Assembly (NCBI GenBank): GCA_044226535.1
Contig: JBGAGT010000002.1
Span: forward strand, 62,001 to 126,000
Length of the DNA stretch: 64,000 bases
Direction: 5' to 3'
Source: VBCG01 sp044226535
GTDB taxonomy: Bacteria > Pseudomonadota > Gammaproteobacteria > Burkholderiales > Casimicrobiaceae
The position numbers and the translations under genes are program-made. Under the pieces are notes generated by a model. The model made no database searches and was not told where the DNA came from. It saw only the letters and a program-made list of their open reading frames with translations. Positions 41,791 to 50,117 of this stretch are shown piece by piece; within the stretch, counting starts at the first letter, position 1; each line of letters opens with the position of its first letter.

Positions 41791-42552
41791 TCAGAGGTTG
41801 ACGCTCATCCCGCCATCGACATAGATCGTCTGCCCGGTGAGGTAGCTCGCCGCATCCGAGGCGAGGAACACCGCGACGCCCGCGAGCTCGTCGACTTCGC
41901 CCCAGCGCTTCATGGGCGTGCGCATGTTCACCCAGGCGACGAAGTCGGGATCCGAGGTCAGGGCGGTGTTCATCTCGGTCTTGAAATAGCCCGGCGCGAT
42001 GGCGTTGACGCGGATGCCCTTGGCGGCGAGCTCGACGGCGAGGCCGCGCGTCAACTGGCGCACGCCGCCCTTCGACGCGGTGTAGGGAATGATGTTCGGG
42101 CGCGCGAGCTCGGAGGTGAGCGAGGCGAGGTTGATGATCGAGCCGCGGCCGCGCGCCGCCATGCCCTTGGCCGCGGCCTGCGAGACGAGGAAGGGCGCGG
42201 TGAGGTTGGTGGCGATGATCGCGTCCCACTCGTCCTTGGGGAACTCGCCGAGCGGGTGGCGCTTTTGCACGCCGGCGTTGTTGACGACGATGTCGAGCGC
42301 ACCGTGCCGCGCCTCGATGGCGAAGATGCCCGCGACGATCGCCTCCTGCGAGGTGACGTCGAACACCTCGTGGTCGGTCTTGCAGCCGGCGGGAAGCCTG
42401 GCGCGTGCCGCGTCCAGTGCCGCGGCGTCGCGGCCGTTGAACACCACCGTCGCGCCGGCTTCGGCGAGGCCCCGCGCGATGGCGGTGCCGAGGCCGCGGG
42501 CGGCGCCGGTGACGAGCGCGATGCGGCCGGTGAGATCGAAAGATGTCGGCAT
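41791..42552 (-). CDS. Short-chain dehydrogenase, gluconate 5-dehydrogenase-like
   Basis: This 253-residue NAD(P)-dependent Rossmann enzyme has TGAARGLG (about 15-22), NNAGV, the catalytic Ser in NLASL and YTASKGG with Tyr and Lys. The C-terminal YLTGQTIYVDGGMSVNL is usual for the family. The subfamily resembles IdnO and 2-dehydro-3-deoxygluconate dehydrogenases, which act on sugar acids, and fits the convergent hyi gene. Its ATG overlaps the stop of the upstream gene (TGATG), so it belongs to the helicase transcript. Confidence 0.88.
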   Translation of the reverse strand: MPTSFDLTGRIALVTGAARGLGTAIARGLAEAGATVVFNGRDAAALDAARARLPAGCKTDHEVFDVTSQEAIVAGIFAIEARHGALDIVVNNAGVQKRHPLGEFPKDEWDAIIATNLTAPFLVSQAAAKGMAARGRGSIINLASLTSELARPNIIPYTASKGGVRQLTRGLAVELAAKGIRVNAIAPGYFKTEMNTALTSDPDFVAWVNMRTPMKRWGEVDELAGVAVFLASDAASYLTGQTIYVDGGMSVNL

Positions 42553-43067
42553 CAGGGTGTGGCCGTGACCGTTGCAATGACGCGGCCGTCGAGGGCTCCG
42601 TCGCCTTCGAGCGCACGTCTCCAGGGCTTGCGGGCGAGTGTCAGGCGGAACACGCCTTCGCCGCAATCGCCGCCTTGCTGCTGCGCGTTGACGCCGGGCC
42701 GCAGCCGCGTCTCGATGACGAGTTCGGCGCCGTCCCAGGTGCCCCGGAAGGGCTCGTCGAGCGCGCCGCAGCGGATGCCGCGCCAGTCCATGCGTCCCGA
42801 CACGGGTCCATCGGCAGGCGGCGCCGCGAAGCGCAGCTCGAAGCCATCGGACAGTGTCCGCCCGCCCTGCGAAAGCGAAGCGAAGCGGTTCGAGAGCGTG
42901 ACCTGCGGCGCGTCGCCCTGCGAGACCGCGCTCCATTGGCCGGGCAGCGTGACGGGCAATCCATCGCCCGCCTGCGCGCCTGCGGCGAAGGCGATCGACA
43001 ACGCGGCCGCGCAGGCGCGCGCGCCGCGTCGCTCAACGAACGGAGGCACTGTCGCCATTGGCGGCAT
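42552..43067 (-). CDS. Exported protein of unknown function
   Basis: This 171-residue protein has a signal peptide (GARACAAALSIAFAAGAQA) with the mature end beginning near GDGLPVTLPGQW. It is rich in beta-strand and has two conserved-looking cysteines (IRCGALDEPFRGTWDG, GGDCGEGVFRLTL). No family recognised. The first ATG is at 43067; an ATG at 43058 would leave a similar leader. It overlaps the 3' end of the helicase gene by up to 35 bases. Confidence 0.65.
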   Translation of the reverse strand: MPPMATVPPFVERRGARACAAALSIAFAAGAQAGDGLPVTLPGQWSAVSQGDAPQVTLSNRFASLSQGGRTLSDGFELRFAAPPADGPVSGRMDWRGIRCGALDEPFRGTWDGAELVIETRLRPGVNAQQQGGDCGEGVFRLTLARKPWRRALEGDGALDGRVIATVTATP

Positions 43068-45546
43068 TCTCCAGCTCCGCGACCATTCGCGCCACCCGCG
43101 TCTCCAGCGCCTCGTTGGACAGCGACTCGCGGAAGATCTCCACCATCAGCGGGAAGGCGAAAGGCGTCGGCCGCTGGGAATCGCGGATGAGCGCGACGCT
43201 GGCGCGCAGCCGCGACAGCGCGGCCTCGAGCCGCGGCGCCTCGAGGTGGCGCTCCATCACCTCGCGCACGGCCTGCGCGAGCAGGAGGTTCTCCGGGTCG
43301 TACTCGGCGAACACGTCGTAGAGGAGGCCGCTCGAGGCCTGGAGCTGGCGGTTGCTGCGCCCCTGTCCCGGGAAGCCCTGGAACACGAGGCCCGCGACGC
43401 GCGCGATTTCGCGGAACTGGCGGCGACCGAGCTCGGCGGCGTTGAGCCCTGCGAGGATGTCGCGCTCGACGTGGTCGGCGGCGAGCAGCGTGCCGAGCTC
43501 GGCGTGCGTGAAGTCGATCGCCGATGGCGACATCAGCCCGAAGCCGTAGTCGTTGATGGTGATGGTGAAGGTGCGCGGCGTGACCTGGCCGAGGCGGTAG
43601 GCGAAGAGCGTCGCGAGACCGAGGTGCGCGAGCCGTCCTTCCATCGGGTAGAAGAAGAGGTAGTGGCCGTCGCGCAGCGTGATGCGCTCGATGAGCCACT
43701 CGCGCTCGCGGGGCAGCGCCGACCAGCGCGCCTGGAGGTCGAGCAGCGGGCGGACGAGGTCGAGCTCGGGCGAGGCGTAGATGCCAAGGGCCGCGTCGGC
43801 GATGAGCTTGCGCGTGCGCTCGGCGAGCAGCGTGGACAGCGGCATCTTGGCGCCCATCCAGCGCGTGATCACGGCGGACTTCTTCGGTGCGGGCTTGACC
43901 CACGCCGTCATCTCGCGCACGCGGACGAACTCGAGCACCTTGCCCGCGAACACGAAGCGGTCGCCGGGACGAAGGTGGGCGATGAACGACTCCTCGACGG
44001 TGCCGAGCCGCTTGCCGTTGCGCATCTGCACGTGGATGCTGGCGTCGGCGACGATGGTGCCGATGGACTGGCGGTGGCGCATCGCGATGCGCCAGTCGGG
44101 CACGCGCGCGATGCCGTCGTCGCCGATGACGACTCGCCGGTACTCGGGGTAGGCGTTGAGGCTCGCGCCCCCGTGCACCACGAAGTCCAGCGCCCATTGC
44201 CACTGGAAGTCGGTGAGGTGGCGGTAGGCGTGCGTGCCGCGGAGCTCGGCCAGGAGCTCGGCAGGCTTGAAGCCGCCCCCCAGCGCGCAGGTGACGAGGT
44301 GCTGCACCAGCACGTCCAGCGAGCCCTCGATGGGCGTGCGCGGCTCGACGCGCTGCGCGGCCGCGGCCTCGCGCGCGGCGGCGGCCTCGACGAGCTCGAG
44401 GGCGTGCGTGGGCAGCACGGTGATCCTCGACACCTCGCCCGGCCGGTGCCCGCTGCGGCCGGCGCGCTGCAGCAGCCGCGCCACGCCCTTGGGCGAGCCG
44501 ATCTGCAGCACCTGGTCGACCGGCGCGAAATCGACGCCCAGGTCGAGGCTCGAGGTGCACACCACCGCACGCAGCCGCGCGTCGCGGATCGCGTCCTCGA
44601 CCCATTCGCGAACGTCGCGTTCCAGCGAGCCGTGGTGCAGCGCGATGCTGCCCGCCCAGTCGGGGCGCGCCTCTAGCAGCGCCTGGTACCAGATCTCCGC
44701 CGACGAGCGCACGTTGGTGAACACCAGCGTGGTCTTCGCGCGCTCGATCGCCTTCACCACCTCGGGCAAAAGGCGCGTGCCGATGTGCCCCGCCCAGGGG
44801 AAGCGCTCGATGGTCGGCGGGTGCGCGGTGGCGATCTCGATGCGCTTGGTGGCGAGTCCGCGCACGATGCGCGTGGGCATCTTCGGGCCGACGCCGACGA
44901 GGCACTCCAGCGCCTGTTCGAGGTTGGCGAGCGTCGCCGACAGTCCCCAGGCGCGTAGCGCTGCGCGTCCCGGGACGTCGTTGAGGCCGCGCAGCCGCGA
45001 CAGCGCCAACTCGACCTGCACGCCGCGTTTCGACGCCATCAGCTCGTGCCATTCGTCGACGACCACGGCGCGCAAGTGCGCGAAGCGCTCGCGCCAGTCG
45101 GCGCGCGACAGCAGCAGCGTCAGGCTCTCGGGCGTGGTGACGAGCGCGGTGGGGAGCTTGCGGTCCTGGCGCGCGCGGGTTGCCGCGGGCGTGTCGCCCG
45201 AGCGCAGGCCTACCGTCCAGTACGGCTGCAGCGCGCCGGCGGCGCGCGTGATGGCGAGCGTCGAGTCACCGGCCAGCGCGCGCAGTGGCGTGATCCACAC
45301 GAGCGTCAGCGGCGGCGGATCGTCGGTGCCACCGCGCGGCCCCTCGACCAGCGGGCCGATCAGCGCCGCCAGCGTCTTGCCCATGCCCGTGGGCGCGTGG
45401 ATCAGCCCCGATTCACCGGCGAGATACGCGGACCACACCTCCTCCTGGAAGGCGAAGGGCGCGCGGCCCTGGGACGCAAACCAGGCCCGCGCCGCGGCGA
45501 GGCGCGGGTCGTTGGTGGCGCGGTTGGGCGCAGCGTCGTCAGGCAT
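43033..45546 (-). CDS. Ligase-associated DNA damage response DEXH-box helicase (Lhr type)
   Basis: This 837-residue SF2 helicase has Walker A APTGMGKT (51-58), motif Ia TPLRAL, DEWH as the DEXH box (in VVVDEWHELMAS, near 165), motif V TSSLDLGVDF and motif VI QRAGRSGHRPG. A winged-helix and Lhr-core C-terminal half follows. The group is normally encoded with PdeM, an exonuclease and an ATP-dependent ligase and is thought to repair DNA damage; only PdeM is found here. It starts 18 bases upstream of a dRS3-like array. ATG 45546 fits. Confidence 0.92.
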   Translation of the reverse strand: MPDDAAPNRATNDPRLAAARAWFASQGRAPFAFQEEVWSAYLAGESGLIHAPTGMGKTLAALIGPLVEGPRGGTDDPPPLTLVWITPLRALAGDSTLAITRAAGALQPYWTVGLRSGDTPAATRARQDRKLPTALVTTPESLTLLLSRADWRERFAHLRAVVVDEWHELMASKRGVQVELALSRLRGLNDVPGRAALRAWGLSATLANLEQALECLVGVGPKMPTRIVRGLATKRIEIATAHPPTIERFPWAGHIGTRLLPEVVKAIERAKTTLVFTNVRSSAEIWYQALLEARPDWAGSIALHHGSLERDVREWVEDAIRDARLRAVVCTSSLDLGVDFAPVDQVLQIGSPKGVARLLQRAGRSGHRPGEVSRITVLPTHALELVEAAAAREAAAAQRVEPRTPIEGSLDVLVQHLVTCALGGGFKPAELLAELRGTHAYRHLTDFQWQWALDFVVHGGASLNAYPEYRRVVIGDDGIARVPDWRIAMRHRQSIGTIVADASIHVQMRNGKRLGTVEESFIAHLRPGDRFVFAGKVLEFVRVREMTAWVKPAPKKSAVITRWMGAKMPLSTLLAERTRKLIADAALGIYASPELDLVRPLLDLQARWSALPREREWLIERITLRDGHYLFFYPMEGRLAHLGLATLFAYRLGQVTPRTFTITINDYGFGLMSPSAIDFTHAELGTLLAADHVERDILAGLNAAELGRRQFREIARVAGLVFQGFPGQGRSNRQLQASSGLLYDVFAEYDPENLLLAQAVREVMERHLEAPRLEAALSRLRASVALIRDSQRPTPFAFPLMVEIFRESLSNEALETRVARMVAELENAANGDSASVR

Positions 45547-45564
45547 GACGGCATTCTAAGAGCA

Positions 45565-45626
45565 GCCATCCCCCTGCAAGTAGCCATCCCCGTGCAAGCC
45601 GTCATCCCCGCGCAAGCGGGGATGAC
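45565..45626. repeat. Two 18-bp half-sites ending in a dRS3-like palindrome
   Basis: Units GCCATCCCCCTGCAAGTA (45565-45582) and GCCATCCCCGTGCAAGCC (45583-45600) are followed by a complete palindrome (GTCATCCCCGCGCAAGCGG and onward, to 45626). It lies between the helicase start and the molybdenum hydroxylase operon end. Confidence 0.85.
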
Positions 45627-45639
45627 GGGTGCGCGGGAA

Positions 45640-47892
45640 TCAGGCCGCGCGGGTGGGCGCGCCGAGCGCCGCCTTCACGCGTTCCGCGGTGAACGGCACC
45701 GTGCGCAGGCGCACGCCGACGGCGTCGTACACGGCATTGGCCAGCGCCGCGCCGACGCAGACGGCGGAGGCTTCGCCCGCACCGAGCGGGGGCTCGGTGG
45801 GCCTGTCGATCACGTCGACCACGATCGACGGCACGTTGGAAAAGCGCAGGATGGGATAGCTCGCCCAGTCGAGGCTTGTCACGCCGTCGCGGTCGTAGGC
45901 GACGTCCTCGTACAGCGTGCGCGACAGCGTCTGCAGGATGTTGCCCTCGACCTGCGCGCGCACGCCGTCGGGGTTGATGACGAGGCCGCAATCGTGCGCG
46001 CAGGCGACGCGCCTGACGCGGATGGCCCCGCTTGCACGGTCGACCGCGACCTCCATGGCCATCGCCACGTACGTCTCGTTGTGCTTGTAGTGGGTGTATG
46101 CGAAGCCGCTGCCCCGCCCGTCGAAGGAACGCGTGGCGCCGGTCGCGCGCGCCGTCCAGCCGAAGCGCTCGGCGCAGCGGCGCATCACCTCGAGGCCGCG
46201 TGGGTCCTTGACGTGGCGCTGGCGGAAGGCGAGCGGATCGCTGCCCGCGGCCTCCGCGAGCTCGTCGGTCATCGACTCGACGGCGAGGATGTTGGCGATC
46301 TTGCCGGGGGCGCGGATGTTCGAGGGCCGCAGCGGCGCGTCCTTCAGCCAATGCACCACCACCTCGACATGCGGCGCGGCGTAGGGCGGGTCGCCGTTCT
46401 GGGTGATGAGGCCCGTCGACAGGCCCTGCGGCTGCAGGATGCCGGCCTCGTCGGGTGCGAGCAGCGGAACGTTGGGGAGCCCCGCGGTGGCGCGCGGCAG
46501 CCACATCTCGGTGCGCCACGCGGCGATGTTGCCCTCGGCATCGACGGCGGCGCGGATGTCGAGGAGCTGCGGCGGGCCCTTGGGATCCCAGCCGTGCTCG
46601 TCGGCGCGCGACCATTGCACGCGCACCGGCCGGCCGGCGAGCTGCGACAGCAGCGCCGCGTCGGCGGCCGCGTCGTCGTGGCCGTTCATGCCGTAGCAGC
46701 CCGCGCCGTCGCGATAGACGAGCTCCACCGCGTCGACGGGCAGGCCGAGGAACCTGGCGAAGGTCGGGCGGTACTTGTGCGTGGCCTGCGAGGCCGTGTA
46801 GACGGTCGCGCCGTCACGCCTCACGTCGGCCACCGCGCAGGAAGGGCCGATCGAGCCATGCGTCTGCATCGGCCAGTACCAGGTGCCGCTGCGCACGCGC
46901 GCGGCGTTGGCCGTGGCGGCGGCGAGCGTGCCGCGCGCGTCGCCCTTCTGCACCAGCGTCTCGTCGGCGGAGAAGGGGCCTGCGCGCATCCACGCTGCGA
47001 CGTCGCCCGCGCCGGCGATGCCCGGCGCGTCGGACCAGGTGACGGCGAGCATGCGCGCCGCGCGCACAACATCCCATTCGCGTGGGCCCACCACGCCGAC
47101 GAAGCTGCCCTTGCGCAACACCTCGACGCCTTCGATGGCGGCGATGGACTTCGCGTCGACCGCGACCAGCTTGGCACCCGGCCGAGGTGGGCGCAGCGCG
47201 CGGCCGTGCAGCATGCCGGGCAGGGCGATGTCGTGCACGTAGATGTGTCGCCCGGTGAGCTTGGCGGGCAGGTCGGGGCGCGGCAGCGGCTTGCCGACGA
47301 CGCGGTAGCCGTGCGGGTCCTTGAGGGGCGCCTTGGGATCGAGCTTGACGTCGATCAGGCGTTCGCCCACCAGCGCGCCGTAGCCGATGCCTTCGCTGCC
47401 CGTGCCGCCGTCGCGCGGCTTCACCACGCCGTCGACCACGATGAGCTCGGCGACGGGGCGCTTCAACTGCTCCGCGGCCATGCCGAGCAGCGCCGCCCGT
47501 GCGGTCGCGGCCGCCTGGCGGATCTGCACGCCGCCGCGCATGACGCCGGTGCTGCCTGCGGTGGGTCCCTGGTCGGGCGTGCGCGCGGTGTCGCCCTCGA
47601 CCAGCGCGATGCGGTCCACCGGCACGTCGAGCTCCTCGGCCGCCATCTGGCGGATGGCGATGCGAAGACCCTGGCCCAGGTCCACCTTGCCGCAGTAGCA
47701 GGTGATGCTGCCATCGCGTGCGATGGCGAAGAAGGCATCGACGCGCGAGGGATCGAGGCTGCGGGTGGCGACGCCGGGGGAGGGTGCGCCCGCCGCGCCT
47801 GCGGGGGCCTGCGCCTCGGCCGCCGCGGGCAGCGCGAACGACACCACCAGCGCACCGCCGGTGGCGAGGAAGTCGCGCCGCGAGACGTTCAT
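45640..47892 (-). CDS. Molybdenum hydroxylase large subunit, isoquinoline 1-oxidoreductase beta-like
   Basis: This 750-residue protein has a Tat leader (SRRDFLATGGALVVSFALPA). It binds the molybdopterin cytosine dinucleotide cofactor and hydroxylates an aldehyde or N-heterocycle; the catalytic Glu lies in GAGEASAV near the C-terminus. Family landmarks: YCGKVDLGQGLRIAIRQMAAEEL, PTAGSTGVMRGG, WYWPMQTHGSIGPSCAVAD and NIRAPGKIANILAVESMTDE. With the 2Fe-2S subunit, which overlaps by ATGA, it forms the two-subunit type that lacks an FAD subunit and often uses a cytochrome as acceptor. The substrate is not determined. Confidence 0.9.
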   Translation of the reverse strand: MNVSRRDFLATGGALVVSFALPAAAEAQAPAGAAGAPSPGVATRSLDPSRVDAFFAIARDGSITCYCGKVDLGQGLRIAIRQMAAEELDVPVDRIALVEGDTARTPDQGPTAGSTGVMRGGVQIRQAAATARAALLGMAAEQLKRPVAELIVVDGVVKPRDGGTGSEGIGYGALVGERLIDVKLDPKAPLKDPHGYRVVGKPLPRPDLPAKLTGRHIYVHDIALPGMLHGRALRPPRPGAKLVAVDAKSIAAIEGVEVLRKGSFVGVVGPREWDVVRAARMLAVTWSDAPGIAGAGDVAAWMRAGPFSADETLVQKGDARGTLAAATANAARVRSGTWYWPMQTHGSIGPSCAVADVRRDGATVYTASQATHKYRPTFARFLGLPVDAVELVYRDGAGCYGMNGHDDAAADAALLSQLAGRPVRVQWSRADEHGWDPKGPPQLLDIRAAVDAEGNIAAWRTEMWLPRATAGLPNVPLLAPDEAGILQPQGLSTGLITQNGDPPYAAPHVEVVVHWLKDAPLRPSNIRAPGKIANILAVESMTDELAEAAGSDPLAFRQRHVKDPRGLEVMRRCAERFGWTARATGATRSFDGRGSGFAYTHYKHNETYVAMAMEVAVDRASGAIRVRRVACAHDCGLVINPDGVRAQVEGNILQTLSRTLYEDVAYDRDGVTSLDWASYPILRFSNVPSIVVDVIDRPTEPPLGAGEASAVCVGAALANAVYDAVGVRLRTVPFTAERVKAALGAPTRAA

Positions 47893-48356
47893 GCCGGCAC
47901 CTGCCCCGAGGCGCGCATCACCGCGCGCAACACGCGCACCTGCGAGCCGCAGCGGCAGAGGCAGCCCTCGAGCGCCGCACGCACCTCGGCCTCGCTGGGC
48001 CTCGGATTCTTCGCGAGCAACGCGACGCTCGACATCACCATGCCGTTGCTGCAATAGCCGCATTGCGCGGCCTGCTCGGCGATGAACGCCGCCTGCACCG
48101 GATGCGGAGCCGTGGGCGAGCCCAGGCCCTCCAGTGTGACGACCACGCGCGTGCCCACCGACGACACGGGAAGCGTGCAGCTTCGCACCACGGTGCCGTC
48201 GAGCAGCACGGTGCAGGCGCCGCACTGCCCGAGGCCGCAGCCGAACTTCGGCCCGTGCAGGCCCAGGTCGCGCAACACGTAGAGCAGCGGCTCGTCCGGG
48301 TCCTGCGTGGTCGCGCTTCGGTCGCTGCCGTTGACGTTGAGGCGGTAGGTGGGCAT
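47889..48356 (-). CDS. 2Fe-2S subunit of a molybdenum hydroxylase
   Basis: This 155-residue protein of the IorA/CoxS type carries two [2Fe-2S] clusters: a plant-type one with C40, C45, C48 and C60 (FGCGLGQCGACTV...SC) and a helical one with C99, C102, C134 and C136 (QCGYCSNGM...CLCRCG). It transfers electrons from the molybdenum centre. It is translated just before the large subunit, whose ATG overlaps its stop. It has no leader and probably travels through Tat bound to the large subunit. Confidence 0.95.
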   Translation of the reverse strand: MPTYRLNVNGSDRSATTQDPDEPLLYVLRDLGLHGPKFGCGLGQCGACTVLLDGTVVRSCTLPVSSVGTRVVVTLEGLGSPTAPHPVQAAFIAEQAAQCGYCSNGMVMSSVALLAKNPRPSEAEVRAALEGCLCRCGSQVRVLRAVMRASGQVPA

Positions 48357-48373
48357 TGGCTGACCTCGACGAC

Positions 48374-48562
48374 GTCGTCCCGGCGCGGGACGTCATTCCC
48401 GCGCGGAATGTCATTCCCGCACGGAACGTCATTCCCGCGCAGGCGGGAATCCGGATGTTACGCCGAACACCCGCGGGTGGCGGTCAGGGCTGGGTCCCCG
48501 CTTGCGCGGGGATGACGCGCTGGGTCCCCGCTTTCGCGGGGATGACGGGTACGGGGATGACC
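48374..48562. repeat. dRS3-like array: three 18-bp half-sites, one full palindrome and more copies
   Basis: Half-sites at 48374-48391, 48392-48409 and 48410-48427 (type GTCATTCCCGCGCGGAAT) lead into a full palindrome, ATTCCC-N8-GGGAAT at 48431-48450, an exact fit to the neisserial dRS3 definition. Two inverted GGGTCCCCGC...GGGGATGAC copies and a fragment end the stretch by the MetE-like gene stop. It fills the gap between the 2Fe-2S subunit gene and that gene. Confidence 0.88.
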
Positions 48563-48564
48563 GG

Positions 48565-49710
48565 TCAGGGCCAGAAACGCTGGCTGGCGATCCGCGCGCC
48601 TTCGGCCATGGCCGCCATCTTGGCCCACACCACGTCGGGATCGACGGCCGACTGGCCGACCCAGGTGCCGTAGCCGCAGTCGCTGCCGGCCATCACGTTC
48701 TCGCGGCCGACGAGGCTCGCGTAGCGGCCGATGCGCTGGGCGATGAGCTCGGGGTGCTCGACGAAGTTGGACTTGGACTCGATGATGCCGGGGATGAGGA
48801 GCTTGCCCTCGGGCAGCTTCACGGTCTCGAACACCTGCCACTCGTGCGCGTGGCGCGGGTTGGCGGCTTCGAGCGCGATGGCGCTGGGCCGCGCCTTGAA
48901 CACGATGTCGATGACGTCGGCGAGCGGCACGTCGCAGTGGTGCGGCCCCTCGTAGTTGCCCCAGCACAGGTGCATGCGCAGCTGCCCGGGCGGGATGTCG
49001 CGCAGCGCGTGGTTCAGCGCCTCGACGTGCAGCTCGGCCTTCTTGCGCCACTCGGGCAGCGAGAGGTCGGCGTGCTGGATGTGGCGGCCCATGCCGAGGT
49101 CCGGGCAGTCGACCTGCAGCACGAAGCCCGCGTCGGTGATCGCCTTGTACTCGTGGCGCATCGCCTCGGCGATGGCCTCGAGGTAGGCCTCCTCGGTCGG
49201 GTAGTACGCGTTGCGGAAGAACAACGACACCACGCCCGGCGAGGCCGCGGTGAGGAAGGCGTCGGTGGAGGGCGTGGCGGCCAGCGCCGCCGTGAGGTGC
49301 GCGATGTCGTTGCGTGCGGCGGCCGGGTCGCGCACGCCGATCGGGCCGTTGCAGGCGGGCGTCTTGCGCCGCGAGCGGCCGGGGTCGCCGAACACGCGCT
49401 TGGCGAGCCTGGGGAAATCGACGAGGTCCTGGTAGACGAAGGTGTTGCCCTCGCCGCCGAAGCCCGCCAGCCGGTCCTTGACGTAGGTCGCGTAGCTGGG
49501 CTTGCTCATCTCGCCGTCGTCGACCACGTCGACGCCGGCGTCGACCTGCCGCTTCACCACCTCGGCGACCGCTTCGGCAATGCGCGCGTCGAGCGCCGCG
49601 GCCGACACCGGCACGCCTTCCTCGCGGGCGAACATGCTGCGCACCAGGTCGTCGGGGCGCGGCAGGCTTCCCGTGTGGGTGGTGAGGAAGCGGTCGGTGC
49701 TGCGTTTCAT
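48565..49710 (-). CDS. Cobalamin-independent methionine synthase II-like methyltransferase
   Basis: This 381-residue protein resembles the C-terminal catalytic domain of MetE. The N-terminus THTGSLPRPDDL, EVVKRQVDAGVDVVDDGEMSK, HLCWGNYEGPHH with likely zinc ligands, IALEAANPRHAHEW and the SDCGYGT Cys near the end fit the family. It lacks the N-terminal MetE half. Family members transfer methyl groups to thiols; many of this length have unknown donors. It overlaps the next upstream gene by four bases (stop of that gene at 49707-49709), so both probably belong to the oxidoreductase transcript. Confidence 0.88.
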   Translation of the reverse strand: MKRSTDRFLTTHTGSLPRPDDLVRSMFAREEGVPVSAAALDARIAEAVAEVVKRQVDAGVDVVDDGEMSKPSYATYVKDRLAGFGGEGNTFVYQDLVDFPRLAKRVFGDPGRSRRKTPACNGPIGVRDPAAARNDIAHLTAALAATPSTDAFLTAASPGVVSLFFRNAYYPTEEAYLEAIAEAMRHEYKAITDAGFVLQVDCPDLGMGRHIQHADLSLPEWRKKAELHVEALNHALRDIPPGQLRMHLCWGNYEGPHHCDVPLADVIDIVFKARPSAIALEAANPRHAHEWQVFETVKLPEGKLLIPGIIESKSNFVEHPELIAQRIGRYASLVGRENVMAGSDCGYGTWVGQSAVDPDVVWAKMAAMAEGARIASQRFWP

Positions 49711-50117
49711 GTGGGTCTCTCCGTTGAGGATCGGTCGGCGTCCCCGTCGGCGGCGGCGTGCAGCCGCAGCCATTCGATCGCCTCGTCCTCGCTGGTGAAA
49801 TGGCGCATCGGGTAGGGTACGGCGTGCCGCATCACGTGGAGGTCGGTCAGCGGGGCGAGCATCGCCCATCCGCCGACCAGCGCGACGGCGATGGTCTCGC
49901 GCACCACGCCGGGGTCGACGCTGAATGCGGCGCCTTCGGCCTGCGCGGGCCAGTCGGTGGGGATCCGCAGCAGCACCGCATGGCGGCCGGGCGAGAGCGA
50001 CCTGCGCCGTGCCGCGAGGTTGCGCAACGAAGCGACGTCGAGTTCGGGGCTGGACGGGAACGTGATGGCGACGATGCCATCGGGTCGCAGCTCGATCGAC
50101 GGCGCTTCGGCAGTCAG
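49707..50117 (-). CDS. Hypothetical protein resembling the SpoIIAA/STAS-like fold
   Basis: The frame has beta-alpha character, for example IELRPDGIVAITFPSSPELD, then SLSPGRHAVLLRIP and finally a YPMRHFTSEDEAIEWLRLHAA ending. The ending resembles the STAS/SEC14-like bacterial family (F-x-x-x-x-x-A-x-x-W-L). The start is uncertain: no ATG exists in the 5' part, and CTG 50117 overlaps the upstream stop (TGA at 50114-50116), while TTG 50027 is further in. It lies between the 2-oxoacid oxidoreductase gene and the methyltransferase gene on the same strand. Confidence 0.55.
   Translation of the reverse strand: MTAEAPSIELRPDGIVAITFPSSPELDVASLRNLAARRRSLSPGRHAVLLRIPTDWPAQAEGAAFSVDPGVVRETIAVALVGGWAMLAPLTDLHVMRHAVPYPMRHFTSEDEAIEWLRLHAAADGDADRSSTERPT

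Noticed and set aside
48374..48450. Short tandem gene encoding MTFRAG-type peptide repeats
   Set aside because: The peptide repeat is only the translation of the half-site array and has no start signals.
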